Source of the DNA: Collinsella aerofaciens
GTDB lineage: Bacteria; Actinomycetota; Coriobacteriia; Coriobacteriales; Coriobacteriaceae
Direction of reading: 5' to 3'
NCBI RefSeq assembly: GCF_015557435.1
Contig: NZ_JADNOH010000078.1
Coordinates: 1-41,695, forward strand
Length of the DNA stretch: 41,695 nucleotides
Every line of letters starts with the position of its first letter. Positions within the stretch are counted from its first letter, which is position 1. The notes below the pieces were generated by a model, which did not search any database, was not told the DNA's origin, and saw nothing but the letters and a program-made list of their open reading frames with translations. The position numbers and the translations under genes are program-made. This document shows positions 34,861-41,695 of this stretch, piece by piece.

Positions 34861-35373
34861 GTGGCCGAACACGAGCACGGCTGCGGGTACGAGCACGAGC
34901 ATCCGCACGGGGCGGACGGTGACGCAGGCTGCCACTGTAGTGGCTCCGGCTCCGAGCTGGTCCGCTTTTCGGTTACCGCACCGGACGACCTGCTGCGCCG
35001 TTTTGACGAACAGATCGCGCGCCGCGGCGACGTGGCCAACCGCTCCGAGGCCGTGCGCGACCTGATTCGCGCCTCGATCGCCAAGGAGCAGATGCGCACG
35101 CCCGATGAGCATGTTATCGGGTCGCTCACCATGATCTACGACCACCATACCGGCGACCTGACGCGCCGTCTGGACGAAGTGCAGCACGACTACACCGACG
35201 AAATCGTATCGACCATGCACGTGCATCTGGATCACCACAACTGCTTAGAGATTCTGGCGCTCAAGGGTCGCGGCGAGCGCGTCTACGAGCTGGCCGACCG
35301 TCTGCTGGGCCTGCGCGGCGTTAAGCACGGCGAGCTCACGTGCGCCGCCACCAAGCAGAGCCTGGGACTGTAG
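34861..35373 (+). CDS. nikR: Nickel-responsive regulator NikR with His/Cys-rich N-terminal extension
   Basis: NikR senses nickel and represses nickel uptake or uses it to tune hydrogenase genes. The 170-residue protein has a ribbon-helix-helix (about 33-75, LVRFSVTAPDDLLRRFDEQI, NRSEAVRDLIRASI) and an ACT-like metal domain with ligand candidates in YDHHTGDL and MHVHLDHHNCLE. Residues 1-27 are an added leader with His4, 6, 12, 14, 16, 25 and Cys8, 24, 26, absent from E. coli NikR. The GTG start directly after the previous stop is the only start that includes the leader; no strong ribosome site is seen, which fits translational coupling. hypF follows. Confidence 0.9.
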   Translation: MAEHEHGCGYEHEHPHGADGDAGCHCSGSGSELVRFSVTAPDDLLRRFDEQIARRGDVANRSEAVRDLIRASIAKEQMRTPDEHVIGSLTMIYDHHTGDLTRRLDEVQHDYTDEIVSTMHVHLDHHNCLEILALKGRGERVYELADRLLGLRGVKHGELTCAATKQSLGL

Positions 35374-35415
35374 CGCACCTGTCCCTATTTGGTCGGTTTT
35401 GATGAGGGGTGTCGC

Positions 35416-38097
35416 ATGCGACATGTGCATATTCATGTAACGGGCATTGTGCAGGGCGTTGGCATGCGGCCGTTTGTGTATCGCGAGGCCATGGCGCATG
35501 GCATTTGCGGATGGGTGCTCAACGCGGGCGACGGCGTGCATATCGAGGCGCACGCTCCGGCCGATGCGCTCGATGCTTTTGTTGCCGCGCTTTCTGAGCA
35601 TGCGCCTGCGGCAGCCCGCGTAGAGTATGTCGAGGTTGTGGACCTGGCAGCCCACGGTTGGGATACCGCCAATGAACAGGGTTTTCGCATCGTAGCATCG
35701 CAGGACCAGACCGCGCACACGACGCTCGTCTCGCCCGATATCGCCACCTGCGATGATTGTCTGCGCGAGTTGTTCGACCCCGCCGATCGGCGCTATCACT
35801 ACCCTTTTATCAACTGTACCAACTGCGGACCGCGCTTTACCATCATCCGGTCGCTGCCTTATGACCGAGCGGCCACGTCGATGAATTGTTTTCCTATGTG
35901 TCCTGAGTGTGCCGCGGAGTATGCCGACCCACTCGACCGGCGTTTTCACGCGCAGCCCGATGCCTGCTTTGATTGCGGGCCGCATATCATGTGGCGCGAA
36001 GCGAGCGTGGGCGATGAGCCGGGCGAAGCCGCCGCGTTGCCGGCCGTCGGCACCACGCGCGAGACCAGCGACGCCATTATCGACCGCTGTGTTGAGCTGC
36101 TGGCCGGTGGCGGTATCGTCGCCATCAAGGGTCTGGGCGGATTTCACTTGGCATGCGACGCCTCCAACGAGCAGGCGGTAGCCGAGCTTCGCCGCCGCAA
36201 ACGCCGCAGCAACAAACCGCTTGCCGTTATGGTACGCGACCTTGCCGACGCTGAACGCCTGTGCCATGTCAACGACGTTGCACGCGGCTTGCTGGCCGGC
36301 AGCATTCGCCCCATTGTGCTGCTGCGCCGACGTGCTGCTTGCGAGAGCGGCGGCTCCCCCGACGCCCTCGCGCTCGCGCCGTCCGTCGCGCACGACCTTC
36401 CAGAGCTCGGTGTTATGCTCCCCTACACCCCGCTTCAGCATCTGTTGCTTGCCGCGGCAGAAGCCCGCGGTATGCACGCGCTCGTCATGACCAGCGGAAA
36501 CCTGAGCGAAGAGCCTATCGAGACCGACGACGATCTTGCCTGGAAACACCTCGTTGCCGCCGGCATCGCCGACGCACTGCTCGGCAATGACCGCGCGATC
36601 CTCTCTCGCTACGACGACTCCGTAGTACGTGTGGTCGACGGTGCCGTTATGCCCGTGCGCCGCGCTCGCGGGTACGCCCCGCAGCCGTTGCCGTTGCCGG
36701 CACTCGCCAGCGCCGCGCCTTGTGTACTCGCCTGCGGCCCGCAGCAAAAGGCCACGATCGCGCTCACACGCGAGGACGCGAGCGGAGCGTCGACCTGTTT
36801 TATGTCGCAGCATATCGGCGATGTCGAAAACGGCGCGACTTTCGATGCGTGGAACGCCGCGCGTGCGCGCCTGGAAGACCTTTTTGACCTGGCGCCTGCC
36901 GCGCTGGCCTGCGACCTGCACCCCAGTTACCTATCGAGCCAGTGGGCACGCGAGCAGGCGCAGGAACGCAATCTGCCACTTGTCGAGGTTCAGCATCATC
37001 ATGCGCATATCGCAAGCGTGATAGCAGAAGCCATCGCTACAGGGCAGCTTGCACCCGATGCGCGCGTTCTGGGTATCGCCTTCGATGGCACGGGCGCCGG
37101 CACCGATGGAACCATTTGGGGCGGTGAGTTTCTTGTCGCCGGCCTTGCCGATTTTAAGCGCGCCGCACATCTGCGTACCTGGGCACTCCCCGGCGGCGCC
37201 GCATCCGTGCGCGATGCCCGGCGCAATGCCTTTGCCCTGCTGAGCGAGCTCGGTCTGCTCGAGCACCCGGGTGCCGCGGGGATCCTGAGCAGCCTCGATG
37301 AGCAGACGCGCAGTATCACGACCACGATGATCAAGCGAAACATCAACAGCCCGCGAACGAGCAGCATGGGCCGCTCGTTTGACGCCGCGGCGGCAATCTT
37401 GGGCATCTGCGGCACTGCAACCTACGAGGGTGAACCCGCCATCGAGCTCGAGGCCGCCGCTTGGCGCGCACTTGACGGAGAAATCAGCCGTTTCGCTGGC
37501 AATCAGGCGGGTGTATCCGCATCCGCCTCAACATCGCTGGACAGTTTGTTCAGATACGTATTAACTACAGACCCCCTATCCGACATTTTTGACTCGAATT
37601 TGGCCAAAAAAGGCTCTCCAGACACCCCGTTTGCGGCAAGCATGCCCGGTGCAGGCCCAAAATCGACCCATTTGGAGTCCTCGCAGACGACTTTTGCCAC
37701 CCAGAACCACTCTAAAAAAAACGTATCTGAACTAACTGTCCAGGCGGCCTCGAATAGCTCCCTCGTTTTGGACCAAAGAACATTTTTCGAGGCGCTTTTG
37801 AGTGGAATCGAGGCCGGCACGCCGGCCGACAAGCTCGCACTCGGCTTCCATATCGCCATCGCGCGTGCATCGGCCCGCATCGCAAGCGAAATCTGCGCCC
37901 GCGAAGGCATCGACACCGTCGTGCTCTCGGGCGGCGTGTTCATGAACCGGCTTTTGCTTCGGCTCCTCACCCGTAAGCTTGAAGACACAGGGCTTACTGT
38001 CTTGGTTCCCCGCACCGTGCCCGTCAACGATGGCTGCATCGCCTACGGCCAGGCGGCGGTCGCCCGCGCTCGGCTCGCGCAGATCACACCGCAGTAG
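35416..38097 (+). CDS. hypF: Carbamoyltransferase HypF with in-frame repeat insertion
   Basis: HypF makes the carbamoyl group that becomes the cyanide ligands of the [NiFe] site and passes it to HypE's C-terminal cysteine. Domains: acylphosphatase (1-90, GIVQGVGMRPFVYREA), two zinc-finger pairs (about 112-195, CDDC, CTNC, CPEC, CFDC), YrdC-like (about 205-390) and Kae1-like (about 410-893, with VQHHHAHIASV and VVLSGGVFMNRLL). The ATG at 35416 follows GAGGGG. At 893 residues it exceeds the usual ~750-770. Residues 708-776 are encoded by a 207-bp element with terminal inverted repeats (37537-37743), in a likely surface loop of the Kae1-like domain; catalytic motifs on both sides are intact. Confidence 0.95.
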   Translation: MRHVHIHVTGIVQGVGMRPFVYREAMAHGICGWVLNAGDGVHIEAHAPADALDAFVAALSEHAPAAARVEYVEVVDLAAHGWDTANEQGFRIVASQDQTAHTTLVSPDIATCDDCLRELFDPADRRYHYPFINCTNCGPRFTIIRSLPYDRAATSMNCFPMCPECAAEYADPLDRRFHAQPDACFDCGPHIMWREASVGDEPGEAAALPAVGTTRETSDAIIDRCVELLAGGGIVAIKGLGGFHLACDASNEQAVAELRRRKRRSNKPLAVMVRDLADAERLCHVNDVARGLLAGSIRPIVLLRRRAACESGGSPDALALAPSVAHDLPELGVMLPYTPLQHLLLAAAEARGMHALVMTSGNLSEEPIETDDDLAWKHLVAAGIADALLGNDRAILSRYDDSVVRVVDGAVMPVRRARGYAPQPLPLPALASAAPCVLACGPQQKATIALTREDASGASTCFMSQHIGDVENGATFDAWNAARARLEDLFDLAPAALACDLHPSYLSSQWAREQAQERNLPLVEVQHHHAHIASVIAEAIATGQLAPDARVLGIAFDGTGAGTDGTIWGGEFLVAGLADFKRAAHLRTWALPGGAASVRDARRNAFALLSELGLLEHPGAAGILSSLDEQTRSITTTMIKRNINSPRTSSMGRSFDAAAAILGICGTATYEGEPAIELEAAAWRALDGEISRFAGNQAGVSASASTSLDSLFRYVLTTDPLSDIFDSNLAKKGSPDTPFAASMPGAGPKSTHLESSQTTFATQNHSKKNVSELTVQAASNSSLVLDQRTFFEALLSGIEAGTPADKLALGFHIAIARASARIASEICAREGIDTVVLSGGVFMNRLLLRLLTRKLEDTGLTVLVPRTVPVNDGCIAYGQAAVARARLAQITPQ
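37537..37743 (+). repeat. 207-bp inverted-repeat element inserted in frame in hypF
   Basis: Arms of 23 bp at 37537-37559 and 37721-37743 are reverse complements at 22 positions (outer CTGGACAGTT, inner GTTCAGATACGT). The element is exactly 69 codons and starts on a codon boundary, has no stop in the hypF frame, and is visibly AT-richer than its flanks (TCTAAAAAAAACG near the right arm). It resembles a MITE or a palindromic element adapted to coding regions. No clear target-site duplication is seen. Confidence 0.8.
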
Positions 38098-38228
38098 GCT
38101 GTTTGGCCAGCCCATGCACCGCCGTCTCACAGGTGTAACGCGTTTGCCCGCAACCCCCGCGAGCGCTACCATCAACTGATGGATTATTAAGCGCCTATCC
38201 AGCGCAAAGCGTATAAAAGGGAAACATT

Positions 38229-38489
38229 ATGTGCCTTGCCGTTCCCGGTAAAGTGGTCAAACGCGACGACGACCTTAAGGCGACCGTCGACATGATGGGC
38301 ATCGAGCGCCCGGTGTCACTGCGACTCGTGCCGACGGCGCAGGTAGGCGACTATGTTCTGGTACACGCCGGCTTTGGCATCCAGATTGTCGATGAGCAAG
38401 AAGCTCAAGAGACGCTCGAGCTCGTCAATACCATGACCGAGCTGGTCGAAGAAGACCAACTCGCCACCAACCCGGCCGAGGCATACTAG
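38229..38489 (+). CDS. hypC: Hydrogenase maturation chaperone HypC
   Basis: HypC, with HypD, carries the Fe(CN)2CO unit to the hydrogenase large subunit. The 86-residue protein has the required N-terminal MCLAVPGKV with Cys2 and the beta-barrel motif VGDYVLVHAGFGIQIVDEQEA. AGGG lies seven bases before the ATG. Its TAG overlaps the hypD GTG. The 131 bp between hypF and hypC contain an AT-rich patch that may hold a second promoter. Confidence 0.96.
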   Translation: MCLAVPGKVVKRDDDLKATVDMMGIERPVSLRLVPTAQVGDYVLVHAGFGIQIVDEQEAQETLELVNTMTELVEEDQLATNPAEAY

Positions 38490-39601
38490 TGGCGGCGGCG
38501 CAGCCGGTTCGCTCCGGTATCGACTTTTCGGCATTTCGCGATCCCAAGCTCGCTCGCGAGCTCATCGACCGTATTCATGAGCTTGTCGGCGACCGCGCCA
38601 TCAACCTTATGGAAGTCTGCGGCACGCACACCGTGAGCATCGGCCGCTATGGCTTTCGCTCCATTATGCCGGTGGCGCTCAAATTGCTGAGCGGCCCGGG
38701 CTGTCCCGTCTGCGTCACCGCCAACCGCGACATCGACCATGCAATCGCGCTTTCCAGCATGGACGGCGCCATCATCACCACCTTTGGCGACATGATGCGC
38801 GTGCCCGGATCGTCCACCTCGCTTGCCGCGCAAAAGGCAGCCGGGCGCGACATCCGTATCGTCTACTCGCCGCTCGACGCGCTCGATATTGCCGAGCACA
38901 ACCCCGACCGCCCGGTCATCTTTATGGGCGTGGGCTTTGAGACCACGACGCCCACCATCGCCGCCGCCATTTTGGAGGCAGACGCGCGCGGGCTCCAGAA
39001 CTTCTCGGTCTACTGTGCCCACAAGACCACGCCGCCGGCACTGCGCGCGATTGCCAACGACCCCGAGACCACCATCGACGGCTTTATCCTGCCGGGCCAT
39101 GTCGCCACCATCACAGGCCTGGCGCCCTTTGGCTTTTTGGTCGACGAGTTTAAGACCCCGGGCGTGGTTACCGGATTTGAGCCGGTCGATATCCTGCAGG
39201 GCATCTGCATGCTGGTGCAGATGGTCGTTGAGGGGCGGCCCGCGATCGACAACGCGTACCGTCGCGGCGTCAACGTGGACGGCAACCCCGTGGCGCGCCA
39301 GCTGGTCGAGCAGGTGTTTGAGCCGTGCGATACCACGTGGCGCGGGCTGGGACCGATTGCCGCCTCGGGCCTTTCCATCCGTCCCGAGTTCTCGCGTTTT
39401 GACGCCGGCGCCCGCTATGACGTGCCCGTTGAACCGACGGTCGAGCCGCGCGGATGCCGTTGCGGCGACGTGCTGCGCGGGGCCATCGCACCGAGCGACT
39501 GCCCACTTTTCGGCCACGCCTGCACGCCCGAGCATCCTGTTGGCCCGTGCATGGTGAGCTCTGAAGGCAGCTGCGCGGCACATTATCGTTATCATGACTA
39601 G
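38489..39601 (+). CDS. hypD: Hydrogenase maturation protein HypD
   Basis: HypD is the Fe-S scaffold on which the Fe(CN)2CO group is built. The 370-residue protein shows LMEVCGTHTVSIGRYG, LLSGPGCPVCVT and the C-terminal cluster-binding cysteines CRCGDVLRG and CPLFGHACTPEHPVGPCMVS. GTG start overlapping the hypC stop by one base, so translation is coupled. Confidence 0.96.
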   Translation: MAAAQPVRSGIDFSAFRDPKLARELIDRIHELVGDRAINLMEVCGTHTVSIGRYGFRSIMPVALKLLSGPGCPVCVTANRDIDHAIALSSMDGAIITTFGDMMRVPGSSTSLAAQKAAGRDIRIVYSPLDALDIAEHNPDRPVIFMGVGFETTTPTIAAAILEADARGLQNFSVYCAHKTTPPALRAIANDPETTIDGFILPGHVATITGLAPFGFLVDEFKTPGVVTGFEPVDILQGICMLVQMVVEGRPAIDNAYRRGVNVDGNPVARQLVEQVFEPCDTTWRGLGPIAASGLSIRPEFSRFDAGARYDVPVEPTVEPRGCRCGDVLRGAIAPSDCPLFGHACTPEHPVGPCMVSSEGSCAAHYRYHD

Positions 39602-39630
39602 CCCAAACACCCTCGATTGGAGTTTTCGAT

Positions 39631-40665
39631 ATGTCCCATAGCGTCACCGATAGCACTGTCCTGCTGGGCCACGGCTCCGGCGGGCAGATGATGAAGCGCA
39701 TTATCGACGAGGTCTTTCTGGATGCCTTTGGGTCGCCCGAGCTGCTCGAGGGCAACGACGCCGGTGTCGCCACGCTGCCCGCGAGCGGGCGCATTGCCAT
39801 GTCGACCGACAGCTTTGTGGTGACGCCGCAGTTCTTCCCCGGCGGCAATATCGGCAGGCTCGCCGTGTGCGGAACCGTCAACGACGTTGCGACCTCGGGC
39901 GCCAACGTGCGTTATCTTTCGTGCGGTTTTATCCTCGAAGAGGGCTATCCCATGGATAAACTGCGCCAGATTGTGCAGACCATGGCCGAGACGGCGCGCG
40001 AGGCGGGCGTCAAAATCATCACCGGCGACACCAAGGTAGTCGAGCGCGGCGGGGCCGACGGCGTCTACATCAACACCGCCGGCGTGGGCGAGGTTCCCGC
40101 GGGCGTGACGCTCAGCGGCGCCAGCTGCCAGCCCGGCGACGTCATCCTGGTCTCGGGCACGCTGGGCGACCACGGCATCGCCATCATGAGCCAGCGCGAG
40201 GGTTTGGCGTTCTCCAGCACCATCGAAAGCGACGCCGCGCCCCTCAACCACCTGATTGCCGACGTGCTGGCCGCTGCCCCCGACACGCGTTGCTTCCGCG
40301 ACCCCACGCGTGGCGGCCTGGCATCCACGCTCAATGAGTTTGCGCAGGCGAGCGACGTTGCTATGGAGGTCGACGAGGATACCGTGCCCGTGCGCCCCGA
40401 TGTGCAGGCCGCCTGCGAGATGCTCGGCTACGACGTGTTGCAGGTAGCGAACGAGGGCAAGATGGTCGCCGTGGTGCCGGCCGAGCAGGCCGATGCCGCG
40501 CTGGCGGCCATGCGCGCCGCACGTTACGGCGAGAATGCCGCCATCATCGGTCGCGTGTTGCCGCTTGCCGAAGGCGCCCGACCCGCCGTGCGCGTACGCA
40601 CCGGCTGGGGCTCGACCCGCATTCTCGACATGCTCGTGGGCGAGCAACTGCCGAGAATTTGCTAA
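39631..40665 (+). CDS. hypE: Carbamoyl dehydratase HypE
   Basis: HypE dehydrates the thiocarbamate on its own C-terminal cysteine to thiocyanate, the cyanide donor. The 344-residue protein has the N-terminal LLGHGSGGQMM, STDSFVVTPQFFPGG, the PurM-like DPTRGGLASTLNE and the invariant end PRIC with Cys344. GGAG lies eight bases before the ATG. It is 29 bp after hypD and is the last recognisable hyp gene. Confidence 0.96.
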   Translation: MSHSVTDSTVLLGHGSGGQMMKRIIDEVFLDAFGSPELLEGNDAGVATLPASGRIAMSTDSFVVTPQFFPGGNIGRLAVCGTVNDVATSGANVRYLSCGFILEEGYPMDKLRQIVQTMAETAREAGVKIITGDTKVVERGGADGVYINTAGVGEVPAGVTLSGASCQPGDVILVSGTLGDHGIAIMSQREGLAFSSTIESDAAPLNHLIADVLAAAPDTRCFRDPTRGGLASTLNEFAQASDVAMEVDEDTVPVRPDVQAACEMLGYDVLQVANEGKMVAVVPAEQADAALAAMRAARYGENAAIIGRVLPLAEGARPAVRVRTGWGSTRILDMLVGEQLPRIC

Positions 40666-40791
40666 CGGCAAAGGCGGTCGGGCGGCGCGACCCGATACAC
40701 AGCAGTCAAAGTTGTTCAGATTCCAAGCATGCCCGACACGCCAGCCAAGTATCATGGGGTGCGTTCTAGAACCCAAACGGCGGGAGCACCC

Positions 40792-41460
40792 ATGGCAGCA
40801 GCATATTCCCATGTGATCTTTGATTTGGACGGTACCATCCTCAACACGCTCGAGGACCTGGCGGCCGCCGGCAACCATACCTGCGAGGTGCACGGCTGGC
40901 CCACGTTTGCCGTGGACGAGTACCGCTACAAGGTGGGCAACGGTATGCTCAAACTAGTCGAGCGCTTTATGCCCGCCGAGTATGCGGGCGACGGTCGCAT
41001 GTTTGAGCAAACGCTTGCCGAGTTTAGGGCTTATTACGGTGAGCACAAGGAGGACCACACTGCCCCCTACGCCGGTACGATCGAAATGCTCGACCGCCTG
41101 CGCGCCGTGGGCGTTCAGCTTGCCGTGCTCACCAACAAGGATCACATTTCTGCAGCTCCGCTTATCGAGAAGTACTTTGGCTCCGAGCGCTTTGCGCTGG
41201 TACAGGGCCGCGTGGACGCGTTTCCGCCCAAGCCCGAGGCGCCCGTCACGCTGCATGTGATGGAAGAGCTGGGGGCCGACCCGGCAACCACACTCTACGT
41301 GGGCGATTCCAATGTCGATGTTCTGACCGGTCACAATGCCGGCCTTAAGAGCGCCGGCGTCACCTGGGGCTTCCGCGGTCGTGCAGAACTCGAAGCCGCC
41401 GGCGCCGACTACGTGGTGGACACCCAGGACGAGCTCGCCGCGCTGATCCTGGGCGAGTAG
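40792..41460 (+). CDS. HAD-superfamily phosphatase, phosphoglycolate-phosphatase-like
   Basis: This 222-residue protein has all four HAD motifs: the nucleophile Asp in VIFDLDGTILNT, Thr in LTNKD, Lys in PPKPEAP, and the acidic pair in YVGDSNVDV, plus a helical C1 cap (about 20-85). The substrate may be phosphoglycolate, but related HAD proteins (pyrophosphatase PpaX, others) are equally possible. GGGAG lies five bases before the ATG at 40792. It follows hypE by 126 bp and probably is not part of maturation. Confidence 0.88.
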   Translation: MAAAYSHVIFDLDGTILNTLEDLAAAGNHTCEVHGWPTFAVDEYRYKVGNGMLKLVERFMPAEYAGDGRMFEQTLAEFRAYYGEHKEDHTAPYAGTIEMLDRLRAVGVQLAVLTNKDHISAAPLIEKYFGSERFALVQGRVDAFPPKPEAPVTLHVMEELGADPATTLYVGDSNVDVLTGHNAGLKSAGVTWGFRGRAELEAAGADYVVDTQDELAALILGE

Positions 41461-41477
41461 CGAGCCGCCCACAAAGA

Positions 41478-41544
41478 AGTTGCGGTGAAATAGGGACTGG
41501 TTGCCGGCCTACTGGCCCCAAACAGTCCCTATTTCACCGCAACT
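41478..41544. repeat. Hairpin repeat with AGTTGCGGTGAAATAG arms, second copy
   Basis: Arms 41478-41499 and 41523-41544 are perfectly complementary over 22 bp. The outer 10 bp are identical with the hairpin at 3848-3914, while the inner stem differs yet stays paired. It lies 17 bp after the phosphatase stop; no T-run follows on the plus strand. Confidence 0.85.
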
Positions 41545-41555
41545 TAGATGGGCAC

Positions 41556-41594
41556 GGGGTAGCTAAAAGAGCCCCGTCCCAAATTAGCTACCCC
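41556..41594. repeat. Hairpin repeat with GGGGTAGCTAA arms
   Basis: GGGGTAGCTAA (41556-41566) pairs perfectly with 41584-41594 around a 17-nt loop containing GAGCCCCGTCCC. A divergent copy is at 12388-12425. From 41595 to the window end I see only a GGCATGA ... TCATGCC inverted repeat at the edge. Confidence 0.7.
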
Positions 41595-41695
41595 TCAACA
41601 ATGGCGACACCACAGGTAGAGGACGGACAGCGAGCGGGCACCAGAGCGAACAAATTGGCATGAAAAGAGGACGGCATAGACCTTCTGGTCATGCC

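Overview
The window looks like chromosome of a GC-rich, anaerobic Actinomycetota gut bacterium of the class Coriobacteriia, most probably Collinsella or a close relative. This is inferred from high-GC third codon positions, the dnaK-grpE-dnaJ-hspR order typical of actinobacteria, a mannose-type PTS, ferredoxin- and Fe-S-rich redox genes, hydrogenase maturation genes and a DUF5692-like membrane protein. No database search was possible.

Layout. 0.2-3.5 kb: mannose-family PTS operon manX-manY-manZ-manO (minus strand). 3.9-9.1 kb: hypA at the end of a transcript that begins with a 925-residue Fe-S/FAD oxidoreductase, then a divergent TetR-family regulator and a polytopic membrane protein; twin palindromes lie between the divergent genes. 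9.3-13.7 kb: accessory stretch with a membrane-anchored protein of unknown function, a DUF4143-type ATPase, a deleted IS110-family remnant and a 57-residue small protein. 13.8-16.4 kb: clpB. 16.6-18.8 kb: repeat-rich island with two copies of a three-hairpin cassette around a small membrane-anchored protein gene, and a second such gene beyond. 19.0-21.3 kb: aconitase-family hydratase. 21.6-26.0 kb: dnaK-grpE-dnaJ-hspR. 26.7 kb: 2[4Fe-4S] ferredoxin. 27.1-31.1 kb: nadA-nadB-nadC-niaR behind a promoter carrying a perfect 19-bp inverted repeat. 31.3-33.3 kb: LytTR response regulator and GHKL sensor kinase. 33.4-34.5 kb: a hypothetical gene and thioredoxin. 34.6-40.7 kb: nickel/hydrogenase maturation cluster (small protein, nikR, hypF, hypC, hypD, hypE). 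40.8-41.5 kb: HAD phosphatase.

How the genes fit together. hypA, hypC, hypD, hypE, hypF and nikR together indicate that this organism makes a [NiFe] hydrogenase, although hypB and the structural genes are not in the window. ClpB and DnaK/GrpE/DnaJ form a disaggregation team, and their promoter regions share a 27-bp element that is a candidate site for HspR or another heat-shock regulator. NadA/NadB/NadC make nicotinate mononucleotide de novo, with NiaR as the likely repressor in the same operon.

The most unusual signals are non-coding. A 207-bp element with 23-bp terminal inverted repeats sits exactly in frame inside hypF and adds 69 residues. Two arrays of a 14-bp module alternate in orientation every ~31 bp. 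A three-hairpin cassette is duplicated. At least three further hairpin families recur between genes. No tRNA, rRNA or CRISPR array was found.
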